Below are positions 26,401-33,946 of a DNA stretch of 64,000 nucleotides, piece after piece. Numbering within the stretch: position 1 is the stretch's first letter; each line of letters begins with the position of its first letter. The DNA is taken from NCBI RefSeq assembly GCF_900496995.4, contig NC_044007.1, forward strand, positions 70,904,742 through 70,968,741. Reading direction: 5' to 3'. A program made the position numbers and the translations under genes. The notes beneath the pieces are model-generated. The model was not told where the DNA came from and searched no databases. It was given only the letters and a program-made list of their open reading frames with translations. Origin of the DNA: Aquila chrysaetos chrysaetos (Eukaryota; Chordata; Aves; Accipitriformes; Accipitridae).

Positions 26401-27232
26401 TACAAAAATTTCATTCCTGATTTAAAAGCCTTGTTTAGTTTCCAAAATTTTCCACCTTAAGGGTGGCTTTTCAGTTAGTCTCTGTTCTCTTACAGAGAAA
26501 CACAGTGGGGAGAATTGCTGTTGCCAGTGTTACAGCAAAAGGTGCATTTTCCACATGATTTTTTTTTTTTTTTAATCTTTTTGTATATGTCAGTTCCAAG
26601 CATAGGCTACTTTGATGTCATATCTGAAAGTAGAGGAGAAAAGAAACAGTCTGGGAATACCTTCCTGCTGTAGGTAGACATTAGCAACCAGATAAGGACC
26701 TGTCCTTTGTCCTTAGCGTTGTTTAAAATACGGTCTTTCAAAGTAACTATGGCTTGACAGAAGGCCTTTTTTGGTGGATCTAGTTATTGAATAAATGGTC
26801 TTATACTTTTCAAAAAAAATTTTAAAATTCTTAAACCCAAACAAAGAAGTGTTACAAGGACATAATAGGACGAATTTGCTCCTTGGTTTTCTTAGTTTGT
26901 TAGTATTTTAACATATGATTTTTAACCTTTTTATTTATTAGACTGATTTAAGGGCAGAAGAATAGTAGCATATTTTATTATAGCTTTTTTAATCTCCATA
27001 TTCCAGGTGTTCCAACTTTTTAATTGGATTCAGCTAGTATTGATTTCATTACTTTTATTAGCATTTTCCCTAAAACAGAATAGTTAGTTACTTGCAGTAG
27101 TAATGAATTGTTTCTCATATTTTGGTAGGTAAGATGCAGCTATTCAGGAAGATCCCCAAGGATACTATGGCACTACTGAAGACAGTGACAGAACCATCTC
27201 TTTGTCAAGATTTCAAAGCTATCCTGGACTGA
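4004..27232 (+). CDS. TERT: TERT, telomerase reverse transcriptase (3' half, exons 4-16 by human numbering)
   Basis: Spliced coding region, 5' partial. TERT is the catalytic subunit of telomerase: it copies the template of the telomerase RNA onto chromosome 3' ends in the nucleus. Joined exons: 4004-4193, 7640-7822, 9032-9193, 9582-9677, 11580-11665, 14187-14300, 16108-16179, 18044-18229, 19691-19817, 20145-20206, 21976-22100, 22473-22610, 27129-27232. All junctions are AG/GT and every phase joins without a stop, giving 547 residues. RT motifs appear in order: [13 protein letters not shown] (1/2), DVSRAYD (A), the IFD insert, [12 protein letters not shown] (B'), LIDDF (C), NPNKTVVNF (D), WCGLLLD (E), then the thumb extension ending DFKAILD. 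The three catalytic aspartates are present. From memory, the exon lengths 96, 86, 114, 72, 127, 62, 125 and 138 equal those of human exons 7-10 and 12-15. The TEN and TRBD exons are outside the window. No lesion is seen, so the gene looks functional. Confidence 0.97.
5399..5423. repeat. Perfect inverted repeat: 11-bp stem, 3-nt loop
   Basis: TTTAGACAGAC (5399-5409) is followed by CTC and then by its exact reverse complement GTCTGTCTAAA (5413-5423). It lies inside TERT intron 4 and would form a small hairpin in DNA or pre-mRNA. No function is known to me. Confidence 0.85.
5622..5634. repeat. Poly-C run (13)
   Basis: Thirteen consecutive C bases after a T-rich/C-rich stretch (about 5597-5620). 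The minus strand would read as a G run. It lies inside TERT intron 4. Confidence 0.8.
7640..7822 (+). CDS. TERT: TERT exon 5: fingers subdomain
   Basis: 183 nt, 61 codons, phase 0 at both ends (ctttttag acceptor, GTATGT donor). It contains LFSVLNYER, which is identical in human TERT, and ends HFYYVK, directly upstream of motif A. The first codon happens to be ATG, but this is an internal Met and not a start. Confidence 0.95.
7823..9031 (+). other. TERT: TERT intron 5
   Basis: About 1.2 kb of AT-rich sequence with a TA dinucleotide microsatellite at about 8447-8484. Nothing else recognisable. Confidence 0.85.
8447..8484. repeat. (TA)n microsatellite, about 18 units
   Basis: An uninterrupted alternating TA tract in TERT intron 5. 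It is likely length-polymorphic and cruciform-prone. The repeated Tyr-Ile frame across it is an artefact. Confidence 0.9.
9032..9193 (+). CDS. TERT: TERT exon 6: catalytic motif A
   Basis: 162 nt, 54 codons, phase 0 at both ends (tgtttcag acceptor, GTATGA donor). [11 protein letters not shown] is motif A. The first Asp (codon 9035-9037) is the metal-binding catalytic residue equivalent to human D712, and the second Asp of the motif is at 9053-9055. The human 'alpha' alternative acceptor lies 36 nt into this exon; here the bases at that point are AC, not AG. Confidence 0.96.
9194..9581 (+). other. TERT: TERT intron 6
   Basis: 388 bp, AT-rich. Nothing recognisable beyond the splice sites. Confidence 0.85.
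9582..9677 (+). CDS. TERT: TERT exon 7: IFD, first part
   Basis: 96 nt, 32 codons, phase 0 at both ends (tatatag acceptor, GTAAAT donor). It encodes [19 protein letters not shown] and continues to IIVEQ, the insertion-in-fingers domain typical of TERT and absent from retroviral RTs. Its length equals human exon 7. Confidence 0.94.
9678..11579 (+). other. TERT: TERT intron 7
   Basis: About 1.9 kb, AT-rich, with short homopolymers (an A run near 10820-10831, T runs near 10470). No exon or mobile element identified. Confidence 0.8.
11580..11665 (+). CDS. TERT: TERT exon 8: IFD, second part
   Basis: 86 nt, begins in phase 0 after catttctag and ends in phase 2 before GTAAAA; the split AG completes an Arg with exon 9. 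It encodes [17 protein letters not shown] and on to EIGSR. Its length equals human exon 8. Confidence 0.93.
13049..13093. repeat. Two-copy tandem repeat, 23-bp period
   Basis: TCAAAGGAGTGTTGTGAAA occurs at 13049 and again at 13072 with one extra A after the second copy. It is a local duplication in TERT intron 8. Confidence 0.85.
13595..13650. repeat. G run followed by CCAA-type simple repeat
   Basis: Eight Gs, six As, then CCCCACCAAACCAACCAACC and an A run. This is low-complexity sequence in TERT intron 8. Confidence 0.7.
14187..14300 (+). CDS. TERT: TERT exon 9: motif B'
   Basis: 114 nt (same as human exon 9), phase 2 in and phase 2 out, acceptor ttactag, donor GTAGGG. It encodes [19 protein letters not shown] and continues to [19 protein letters not shown] is motif B', which positions the template-primer; the GIPQGS to MENKL stretch is identical to human. 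Confidence 0.96.
14301..16107 (+). other. TERT: TERT intron 9
   Basis: About 1.8 kb with a probable CR1 3'-end remnant at about 15490-15570 and a T-rich tract near 15906-15927. The open frames at 14248-14739 (minus) and 14384-14728 (plus) overlap exon 9 or run through intron and show no family signature. Confidence 0.75.
15490..15570 (+). mobile_element. Probable degenerate CR1 LINE 3' end
   Basis: GAGACTGGATGAGATCATCT followed by a cytosine/thymine-rich TTCCTGTCTATGATC resembles the sense CR1 3' end (…GGATGACC/ATC…CCTTCC…TATGATTCTA). It is short and diverged and part of the usual CCTTCCAACC segment seems deleted, so the assignment is tentative. Confidence 0.4.
16108..16179 (+). CDS. TERT: TERT exon 10: catalytic motif C
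   Basis: 72 nt, same as human exon 10, phase 2 in and out. [16 protein letters not shown] contains motif C; the two catalytic aspartates are codons 16127-16132 (human D868/D869). Acceptor gattacag, donor GTATGC. Confidence 0.96.
16180..18043 (+). other. TERT: TERT intron 10
   Basis: About 1.9 kb; nothing recognised beyond AT-rich intron sequence and a T/A-rich patch near 17840-17870. Confidence 0.8.
18044..18229 (+). CDS. TERT: TERT exon 11: motifs D and E
   Basis: 186 nt, phase 2 in and out, acceptor ctgttttag, donor [23 protein letters not shown] is motif D and [16 protein letters not shown] is motif E (primer grip). As I recall it is one codon shorter than human exon 11 (189 nt), with the difference in the variable loop between D and E. 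Confidence 0.95.
18230..19690 (+). other. TERT: TERT intron 11
   Basis: About 1.5 kb; carries an old antisense CR1 remnant at about 19290-19550. Nothing else recognised. Confidence 0.8.
19290..19550 (-). mobile_element. Ancient CR1 LINE remnant, antisense
   Basis: CTAGACCATGTGTTTTAGAA, then ATCTAGTTTGTGTTTAAAG, closely parallel the antisense CR1 3' region known from turtle and bird genomes (CTAGAGCATGTCTTTTAGAA…ATCCAGTCTTGATTTAAAG). A following GTTCCTTAGCTAATAGCC fits the next conserved block. It is highly diverged, so an old insertion; the boundaries are approximate. Confidence 0.6.
19691..19817 (+). CDS. TERT: TERT exon 12: start of thumb (CTE)
   Basis: 127 nt, equal to human exon 12; phase 2 in, phase 0 out; acceptor ttttttctag, donor GTGAGA. 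It encodes [15 protein letters not shown] and [13 protein letters not shown], the first part of the C-terminal extension that holds the RNA-DNA duplex. Confidence 0.95.
19818..20144 (+). other. TERT: TERT intron 12
   Basis: 327 bp; nothing recognised beyond the splice sites. Confidence 0.85.
20145..20206 (+). CDS. TERT: TERT exon 13
   Basis: 62 nt, equal to human exon 13; phase 0 in, phase 2 out; acceptor ctgttctag, donor GTAGGT. It encodes [20 protein letters not shown], the conserved thumb helix (human NSLQTVCTNIYKILLLQAY). Confidence 0.94.
20207..21975 (+). other. TERT: TERT intron 13
   Basis: About 1.8 kb. It contains an A-rich purine tract at about 21403-21436. No coding content or mobile element recognised. 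Confidence 0.8.
21403..21436. repeat. A-rich purine tract
   Basis: A10, then GGAGAGAGG, then A12: homopurine low-complexity sequence in TERT intron 13. Confidence 0.75.
21976..22100 (+). CDS. TERT: TERT exon 14
   Basis: 125 nt, equal to human exon 14; phase 2 in, phase 1 out; acceptor gtgaacag, donor GTATAG (weak). It encodes [18 protein letters not shown] and continues [18 protein letters not shown], matching the human thumb region. Confidence 0.94.
22101..22472 (+). other. TERT: TERT intron 14
   Basis: 372 bp including a G/T-rich low-complexity patch (about 22137-22166). Nothing else recognised. Confidence 0.85.
22473..22610 (+). CDS. TERT: TERT exon 15
   Basis: 138 nt, equal to human exon 15; phase 1 in and out; acceptor ctgtctctag, strong donor GTAAGT. 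It encodes [20 protein letters not shown], then LCYHAF and [13 protein letters not shown]. Confidence 0.94.
22611..27128 (+). other. TERT: TERT intron 15
   Basis: The largest complete TERT intron in the window (4.5 kb). It holds a nested palindrome cluster with GATA-like cores at 26133-26158, an AT-rich patch at about 26155-26180 and a T run near 26560-26574. Short open frames at 23656-23898 and nearby show no family signature. Confidence 0.8.
26133..26158. repeat. Overlapping palindromes with GATA-like cores
   Basis: CTTATCATGATAAG (26133-26146) is a perfect 14-bp palindrome. It overlaps a second one, ATAAGAT-ATC-ATCTTAT (26142-26158). Together they present three GATAA/GATAAG-type cores in both orientations. 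A regulatory role is only a guess. Confidence 0.75.
27129..27232 (+). CDS. TERT: TERT exon 16: C-terminus and stop
   Basis: The acceptor tttggtag is followed directly by GTAAG, so acceptor and a donor-like sequence abut; phase 1 is completed as TGT (Cys). It encodes [17 protein letters not shown] through [11 protein letters not shown] and stop TGA (27230-27232). The terminal DFKxILD is the same as in human TERT (DFKTILD). Confidence 0.93.
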
Positions 27233-27270
27233 CTGATTGAAGTTTATTTCATAATTTTTCCAGGTTTGAA

Positions 27271-27276
27271 AATAAA
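27271..27276 (+). terminator. TERT: TERT polyadenylation signal AATAAA
   Basis: A canonical hexamer 39 nt after the stop, with T/G-rich sequence following (about 27296-27322). It would give a very short 3' UTR. Further AATAAA hexamers at 27606-27611 and 28080-28085 are possible distal sites. Confidence 0.65.
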
Positions 27277-27605
27277 TGCTATGTCTTTAGATGACTTTTC
27301 TCTGTAGTTTATTTTGGTAGAGTGGACCGAAAACAACTTCACTCTGAAGTTTTCCGTGTTTGTTTCTCAGATACTACACAAGGGCTTAAAAAGAGCAGAC
27401 AATTTTGTTAATACCTTCTTGTTGGTGTTTGCCTTTAAATTCACAGGCTGTTCGAAGTAATCGACTTGGTTTCATTCAGTAATTCCCATCTTTTTGATGA
27501 AGGCATCATTAAGCTATGTTCTGTATGAACAGATCTACTTCCTTGTTTCAGTGTGTTGTTTCAGAAGAACTGTTCTTTGCTTCTCTGTGCTGCAGACTAT
27601 TTTAT

Positions 27606-27611
27606 AATAAA
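27606..27611 (+). terminator. Possible distal TERT polyadenylation signal
   Basis: AATAAA 374 nt after the TERT stop, followed by TTGTCTGG. Could serve as an alternative 3' end; no direct evidence. Confidence 0.35.
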
Positions 27612-28079
27612 TTGTCTGGTTAATTGCAATAACACGTACTTGTCTCCAATACCTTTATTTTAATCTTTAACATCCTGCCCAGCTGGGTTATGTCCTGAAA
27701 ATCAGTTACCTGCACAGGGCAAGTGCATTTCATGGCACTATCTAGCAAGACGTACAGGTCAGAAATTTTATGCTTTGGAGAACACAACTAATATATGCCA
27801 AAATTTAAGCATCAAAGCTGGTTATGTTTAGTGTATGTTTCATATATTTTGAATACTTGGTGATATTTTCAATACAGTGATATACAGAACGATGGTGGTG
27901 CTTTTATATCTACAAAACAAAAGTTCTTAATTAGATAATATACCGAGTAGATGACTCTTCTGTTTGTATTTCCTGTTCTTTATTTAGGTTTATCTTTGGC
28001 TCTGTAATGTTACTGAAGTACTGTCTAGCCCTGGTGTTGGTGTGTTGTGCACAGCTGAATTTTGTCCTGTGGGTGCTCT

Positions 28080-28085
28080 AATAAA
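28080..28085 (+). terminator. Possible second distal polyadenylation signal
   Basis: AATAAA preceded by TGTGGGTGCTCT and followed about 20 nt later by a G/T-rich stretch (GTTGGGGTTTTTTT). It has the hexamer-plus-GU-rich layout of a real cleavage site. Confidence 0.35.
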
Positions 28086-31000
28086 CCTGCCCGTATGTTG
28101 GGGTTTTTTTCTCTTCCAGGCTTGTGTGTTGAATTTGCATTGCTCTAATGTAGACCTATTTTATTAGGATTTTTCTGTCTCTATTATAGGCTAAATAGCA
28201 GCTGCTGGGAGGTTTTGTCAAAGCAGATGGAGGATATCTTGCTGGAGTGAAACACTGTAGGCAGTGTTACTCAGTAGATGTTTTCCAAGGATTGACAGAC
28301 CACCACCACGCAGGAATTGGTAACACAGCTCCTAGAAGCCCATTTGCTGTATTGCAGTCTTTCCATTAACATCATAACTCAGTTCAAACTGTCAAAATGT
28401 ACAGAGTGTCAGTCATACGGTTGTGTTTTGGTTTTTTTTCTTTCTGTGAAGTGGCACTGTTAAAATTAAAAGAAGCCATAGAATAACTCCTCCTATGAGA
28501 GTAGAGAGCAGATGAAGAACAGCACAGTTGCTCCCCAGCCAGCAGCTCAAACATTTAAACCCCCCCATCCTCCACAACGTTCTGCAGTGATATTGGCGTG
28601 AGGGAACACTGTCACGGACAATGTCACATAAGAGATGCCTGGCGGTGCAGGAAGCTTTATTTTTTTGGATCATGTGGCAGGAAGAGGCAGCAAGGTGCTC
28701 CAGCGAGGGCCTCCGCAGGGACAAGACTTGAGCACTTGGAGAATTTCCTACACTTCGGCTGGAGCTGTTCCTACCTGTGGCCGTTCCCCCTTTACATTCA
28801 GCTGTGCGTTCCTTCCTTCCTGCTTCTCTTCCCCCCTGCTGCTGTAGTAGGTGTGGGTGACACAAATTTTGACTCTTCACCGCTTACTGCACAGGCCCTG
28901 TGCATTTTGTGTGTCATGTTGAAGAAGCACTATGTGCTGGTGGGCAGCAGCAGGGGTGAATGCATGCTCGCTTTGTCCTGGTCGCTGTGTTCTGCATGAA
29001 CCTTCAGAGAAGGTTGAAGCAGAGGAGCCCAATCGTTTCCTGAGAGCTAACGAGCATGCCTGTTTTGAAGGAACGGTCTGGAATAGGGGTTGGGCAGCCT
29101 GAAAGGATACCTCAGGAGCCAGGATCCTACAGCACAAATCCATACGGGGAGGATGGGGCCCTGGGAAGAGCAGGGAGCCTTTCTGCAGTGAACAGCTGTG
29201 CCAAGGCAAACTTACAAGGTGTTCAAAAGAGTGTCCTGGATAAGTGGGGTAGATAACTGGAGCAAGACCTGTGCTGAATCGGTCAGTGTTTCAGAAAGCT
29301 TTGCAGATATGTGGGCTTGGGAGGACTAGAAGAAAACCTTTCTGCTCCCATTGAGGAACAAGGTAGTTATGGATATGTTTGCTTCTAAGCATTTGAACTT
29401 AGATTTTTCCATGTGAGCCAAAACATGTTTTATTTTATAAGTTTTAACATTAAAGACAGAAGTTTTTAATGTCATTCAGCATGTTCCCTTCTAGAAAAGG
29501 ATGGGGCTGTTTACACCTTAAGGCTTAGAACAACGGGTCTTATTTCCAGCATCGTCACTGCTTTATGTGACTTCCACAGGATGCTGTAACATGGAGAATG
29601 GAGGGAATGTAAACTTCACTGATAGCTTGGGTTAGCCCATTTTTGCTCTGTATCACAATGGATACTGTGATAATATAAACTGCCAATGTGGTCTCAGTTG
29701 AAGGTGTAATTTTATAAAAATGCATAAAGCGTAATGCTTGCAATTCTCTGAGCCAATGTTTGCTTTTCCCCTGTTAACTACTTGCTGAGTCATCAGTTTT
29801 AAACAGTAACTGCTGTTTCTGAAAGCTATTTGTAAACAGATGCAAATACAATGCAGAAATCACAAGAGAAGACATTTTAAAATATCTTCCATTCAAGAAG
29901 GCAAGTGAAAATAAGGCTGGAACTAGTATGTGTGTTAGCAAACAGAGAATTTGGAAATTTAAAGAGCTGGCAGTCTGTACTGGAAACTTGGACTTGCTGC
30001 TGCAGCTTACGACAATTGGAAAAAAAATGCTGTGAGCATATATGTAAGGAATAGATTAACCATAGCAATGGCATAGATTTAATGCTCTAAAATGAGATGT
30101 TTATACTGTTGGGAAGGTAGCAATATTCCATAAAGCTACTTCTGTACGGAACTGTTTTAAAAGAAATAGTACAATATATTATAGTGGTAAAATATTTGCT
30201 ACTTGATTGGTAGCAGGGTAGTATGTTAAACAGCAACTGCTGACAGGAAACTTTAGGGTGGATTGAGGATCTTGAATCTGGAAATATTAAAAGAATTAGT
30301 TTAGGAGCATTCTGAACCTGTAACGGGGATTTTCAACAATCAGTGGAAAGCTGGGAAAATTGCAAAAGACTGAGGGTTGGGGGGAAGGTTAAGATTGTCT
30401 CAGTATTTAGAAGGTAAGTAGAGAGATTGAGAGCTAAGCTGCTCAATGTAACTACACTGTGCAACCTGTGTTGCAAGTTTTGCGAGCCACTGTGCAAGTG
30501 AGCTTGCTGGAGGCTTTATGTGGGGAGAAAGAGTGATAGGGCTGAAAATTATTTTTTAGTGTCTCTGTGCAGGGCCGGAAGAGAGGAATTTGACAGAAGC
30601 CCCTCTAGAGGAAATTGTAGCATCTGGATGCATCCATCAAACACATCCTTATCCCCACTGCTTCCTTTTGGCGGGGGATTATGGACTGTGAATCTCAATT
30701 TGAGGTAGGTATCAAATTTTGCAATGTGGGGAACTGCCTGTGTTCTAGAAGGAATATGCTCTTCTCTCTGCAGCTTTTCTCTGTTTTTATTGCTTTATGA
30801 TAATTTGGATGCTTCCTTATTTATAGTGCTGTTGCAATGCTCCTTCTGAGGCTTTTTCCTTTAATAGGTACTTGAGCTTCTTGTCTTAGGGCTATCAATT
30901 CTGTTTAAGGCTGAACATCACCATGCCTGCGTCTGTGTCCTTTACAGATTTACCCCCAAAGAATCCAGGCTGTTCTTACAGCCTCGACAATTCCAGAAAA

Positions 31001-33152
31001 GTCTTGTCCGTCAGAACGGTATGAGTTCACAGCAGAGTATTATAGCAAAGAAGATCTCATGGGATATACAGATAAAAGATTAGGAGGAGAGGGAGCAGAA
31101 GTAGAAAGTGGTTAGTATGTAAGATTTCGACACAGATTCAGGTTCATGTTTGCATGCGCATGCTTACTCAAGTAACAAAGTCAGTCATGCTATTCAAGAG
31201 AAAAAAGTACCTATAAGATTCTGTGCTTCATATGAATAGGAAGGGGAAGATTGCAGCACTAATTTTACTGGAATAAGGCTGCAGTTCTGGCAGAGGAATT
31301 TTAATAGAGGTCACATCAGAAATGCACTGAGAACAGAAGAGCAATATTCCTGCAAGAGTTGCTCAACACATTTTCTACATGCCTACTTCAGCTAAACAGT
31401 AACTTCAGCTAGTGGATTTCCCTGCTGTGAGTTGTAGTTGCTGGAGCTGAAATTGTCTTCCCCGAGTCCCATCCCAGACTGAACTGCATGTCTGACGACC
31501 CACAAAGTCTCCCTTCTGGTGAATGGGAAGGGGCAGCTCAAAGTCAAGAAGTCTGTGACTGCCATGACAGTAACTCAAGATAGATTTATAGACTTGAGAG
31601 TCTTGTATATGTAGTTCAATTCTTTTCTCAGCTTGTGTCTGTATTAGTTGGATATATTTTTCGTTAAGAACGGATCTCTGGCCAAGTACTTAAACCTGCT
31701 GCATATACTCTGCATATATGATTTTAATGAACACCTAGCTGTCTGTAGTCAGAGACATGAATATAGAGTGTACACTTAGGTTAATTAAAAATTCTTATTT
31801 ATGTATTTACAGCTTTTATATGAATATATGTTAAAAATTATAATTATATTGGTTTTTTTGATTATTCATTTTTTTTTAAGCCTTTTTTACTCATAACCTT
31901 TCAAGTCTAATTTGCAACAGGCAGAGTGGCAATTTAAGTCTTCCCTGTAATTGTCAAGAGCCTTTACAGTGCACAGCTGCAGAACATCTTGTGATATTTC
32001 TGCTAACAGAAGCTGTGTTTCCATGCTGGGGTATCTGCTCCTCTATTGACTTGGAAGGGCTGTGGCTGTTGGTAGGCTACCATGGGGAATTGCTGGACAT
32101 CATCACGCAGACCATTGGGCAAGCCCATGGCTCTCAGAAATAAAAACACGTGGAGCCCAGGCACTTAACTGTTTTGCAAGTGATACTACACATCCCACAT
32201 AGTGGAATGGCCAGGAGGGTCTGGACTGGCAAACTGCTGTGCACATGGACAGTTTTCTGGTGCATTTCCTTCCAGCAGGCAGAGGCACAGTGTGCTTTTG
32301 ATCTTCTGGTGGATCTGGTGTGACAGGCTGGATGCTGCTGTTTCTAGTACCATCACTGCTCCAGGAGAGTCTTACTGTCCAGGCTAGTTGCAGGACAGGA
32401 GGTTGCAGCAGCAGCTGTGTGAGGGGGATACTAAATCTAAAAAAGAAAAATCTAAAAAAAACCCCCAAACCTCTTTTTCTTTACCCTGCTCTTTCCTTAA
32501 GCAGCAAGATAAAAATCATCCCCTCCTCCCTCCCAGGCTTGTCCTTCCCCTTGTGCCCCTTTCAAGGAGTCAGGTAACTGCCTTTGCTCTGCAGAGTTTG
32601 AGTTGGTCTCATTCACCTTCACCGTATGGCCAAATTCCTGTTACCCATTATGAAACCCTACTAGTGCGTAGCCTATCACAAGGCTCAATACTGAAATTGC
32701 CTCCATTTTCCTTAATCTTCTTCTCCTTTCCTTGACTCTCTTAATTACTCAGCCTAAAGGTTTTGTCATACCTTATCCTCACATATTTTCCCTATATTTT
32801 TTCAGAGGCTGCTGGTTGCTCTAGTATCTCAGCAAAAGGAATCCTCATCTCCCATCACTGCAGTGGCCAGGCTCTGCAGGCAAGTACATAAAAACCTGTT
32901 TTTAAGTAAAGATTAACTTCATTGTCCTGTCCTGTGAGGTGGCAGCTCACTGAGAGGCTTCCATGCATCTGCACTTCTATTACAGTATTCAGTTACTGGA
33001 TTCAGTATGAGAAATTAAGGGGAAGAAATTGGGGACATATGTTTTCACCGCATTTTCCACTACAATAAATTCTGGAATCTGCTAGGGTAAGAGATTTGTG
33101 CAAAATTAATTACTCAGATTTACTTAATGTACATTCTTTTAACTGCTGATAC

Positions 33153-33158
33153 TTTATT
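33153..33158 (-). terminator. SLC6A18: Candidate SLC6A18 polyadenylation signal
   Basis: TTTATT on the plus strand reads AATAAA on the minus strand, 576 nt past the SLC6A18 stop. It is the first convincing hexamer downstream; the TTTATT at 33733-33738 overlaps the stop codon itself and cannot serve. Confidence 0.4.
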
Positions 33159-33733
33159 TTTGCTCTTTGCAGTGTTTGAGAATATGAAATAATCACAGAA
33201 TAACTGCTAACTGCTATTTAAATGTTACAAACAGTAGAGTGCAGTGGACAAGAGGAGTCCTTACTCTTCAAGAGCTTCCATTCTACAGCTCTCAGAGAGC
33301 AGGGTCAGTGAATGAAACTGTAGGTGCTTGCGTTCCAATTTTTATGTTGCTGATCCTTAGGAACAAACTGGTTTTTTAGAAGAGAAGTGAAAGAAGACAG
33401 GGCACTTGCAATAATTAGCAGGCTTTCCAAGTTTAAAGTCTGGCTGGAGAGAGACATGAAGTTCGTAATGCGTGAAAAGGGTTAAAGCAATGGGGCTGGT
33501 ACTTGGTCGGTGTGTAGGATTCAGGACAAGGATGTAGGAGGGACAGGATTAACGTAACTGTTGTGAAATTGGTTGAAAATAAAGGAAACATAGCAGCACT
33601 GTTTATAGAGTCCTAGTGATTGGCTGTAAGCGTATGAACTGCATAAACCGGTTGGTTGGATGATACCATGCTGAAGCTAATTGTGTTTAACAAAGGCTGT
33701 CTTATTTTCACTTACAGACAGATAAATGGGTAT

Positions 33734-33946
33734 TTATTCTTTTGGATAAGAAAAGTTGCTATTAGACCCCTGACATGAAAACACTTCTGGTGCTACAAAG
33801 CTTGGTTCCTTGTTTCTGCACATTCGTTTGATCAGATGGAAAAGTGCTACCAGAGGCACAAACATACAAGGAAGGACAGCTAACAGCACACAGATGGCCA
33901 GTACCCAAGGTGGATAAACTTTCTCCTCTTTCATAGGAAAGCCTTC
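33734..33946 (-). CDS. SLC6A18: SLC6A18 exon 12: TM12 and C-terminus
   Basis: Phase 0, after acceptor atctccatag. It encodes [14 protein letters not shown], then TM12 ([20 protein letters not shown]), a basic [10 protein letters not shown] stop-transfer and a tail ending SNFSYPKE, stop TAA. Human SLC6A18 and SLC6A19 have the matching boundary after …NPKY or …DPGY. Confidence 0.9.
   Translation of the reverse strand, partial: EGFPMKEEKVYPPWVLAICVLLAVLPCMFVPLVALFHLIKRMCRNKEPSFVAPEVFSCQGSNSNFSYPKE

Larger units (their letters stand above)
27290..33733. other. TERT-SLC6A18 tail-to-tail intergenic region
   Basis: About 6.4 kb between the TERT 3' end and the SLC6A18 stop. The part from about 33150 to 33733 is probably SLC6A18 3' UTR on the minus strand. 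I see no coding exon, tRNA or other RNA gene. The longer open frames (28413-28880 minus, 28598-28999 plus, 32103-32468 minus) overlap one another on opposite strands and resemble no family. Confidence 0.75.

Noticed and set aside
28413-28999. Two overlapping frames of 155 and 133 codons between TERT and SLC6A18
   Set aside because: They occupy the same bases on opposite strands, have low-complexity composition and no recognisable domain.
33733-33738. AATAAA (minus) as the SLC6A18 polyadenylation signal
   Set aside because: It overlaps the stop codon, too close to act as the 3' end signal; the hexamer at 33153-33158 is more plausible.
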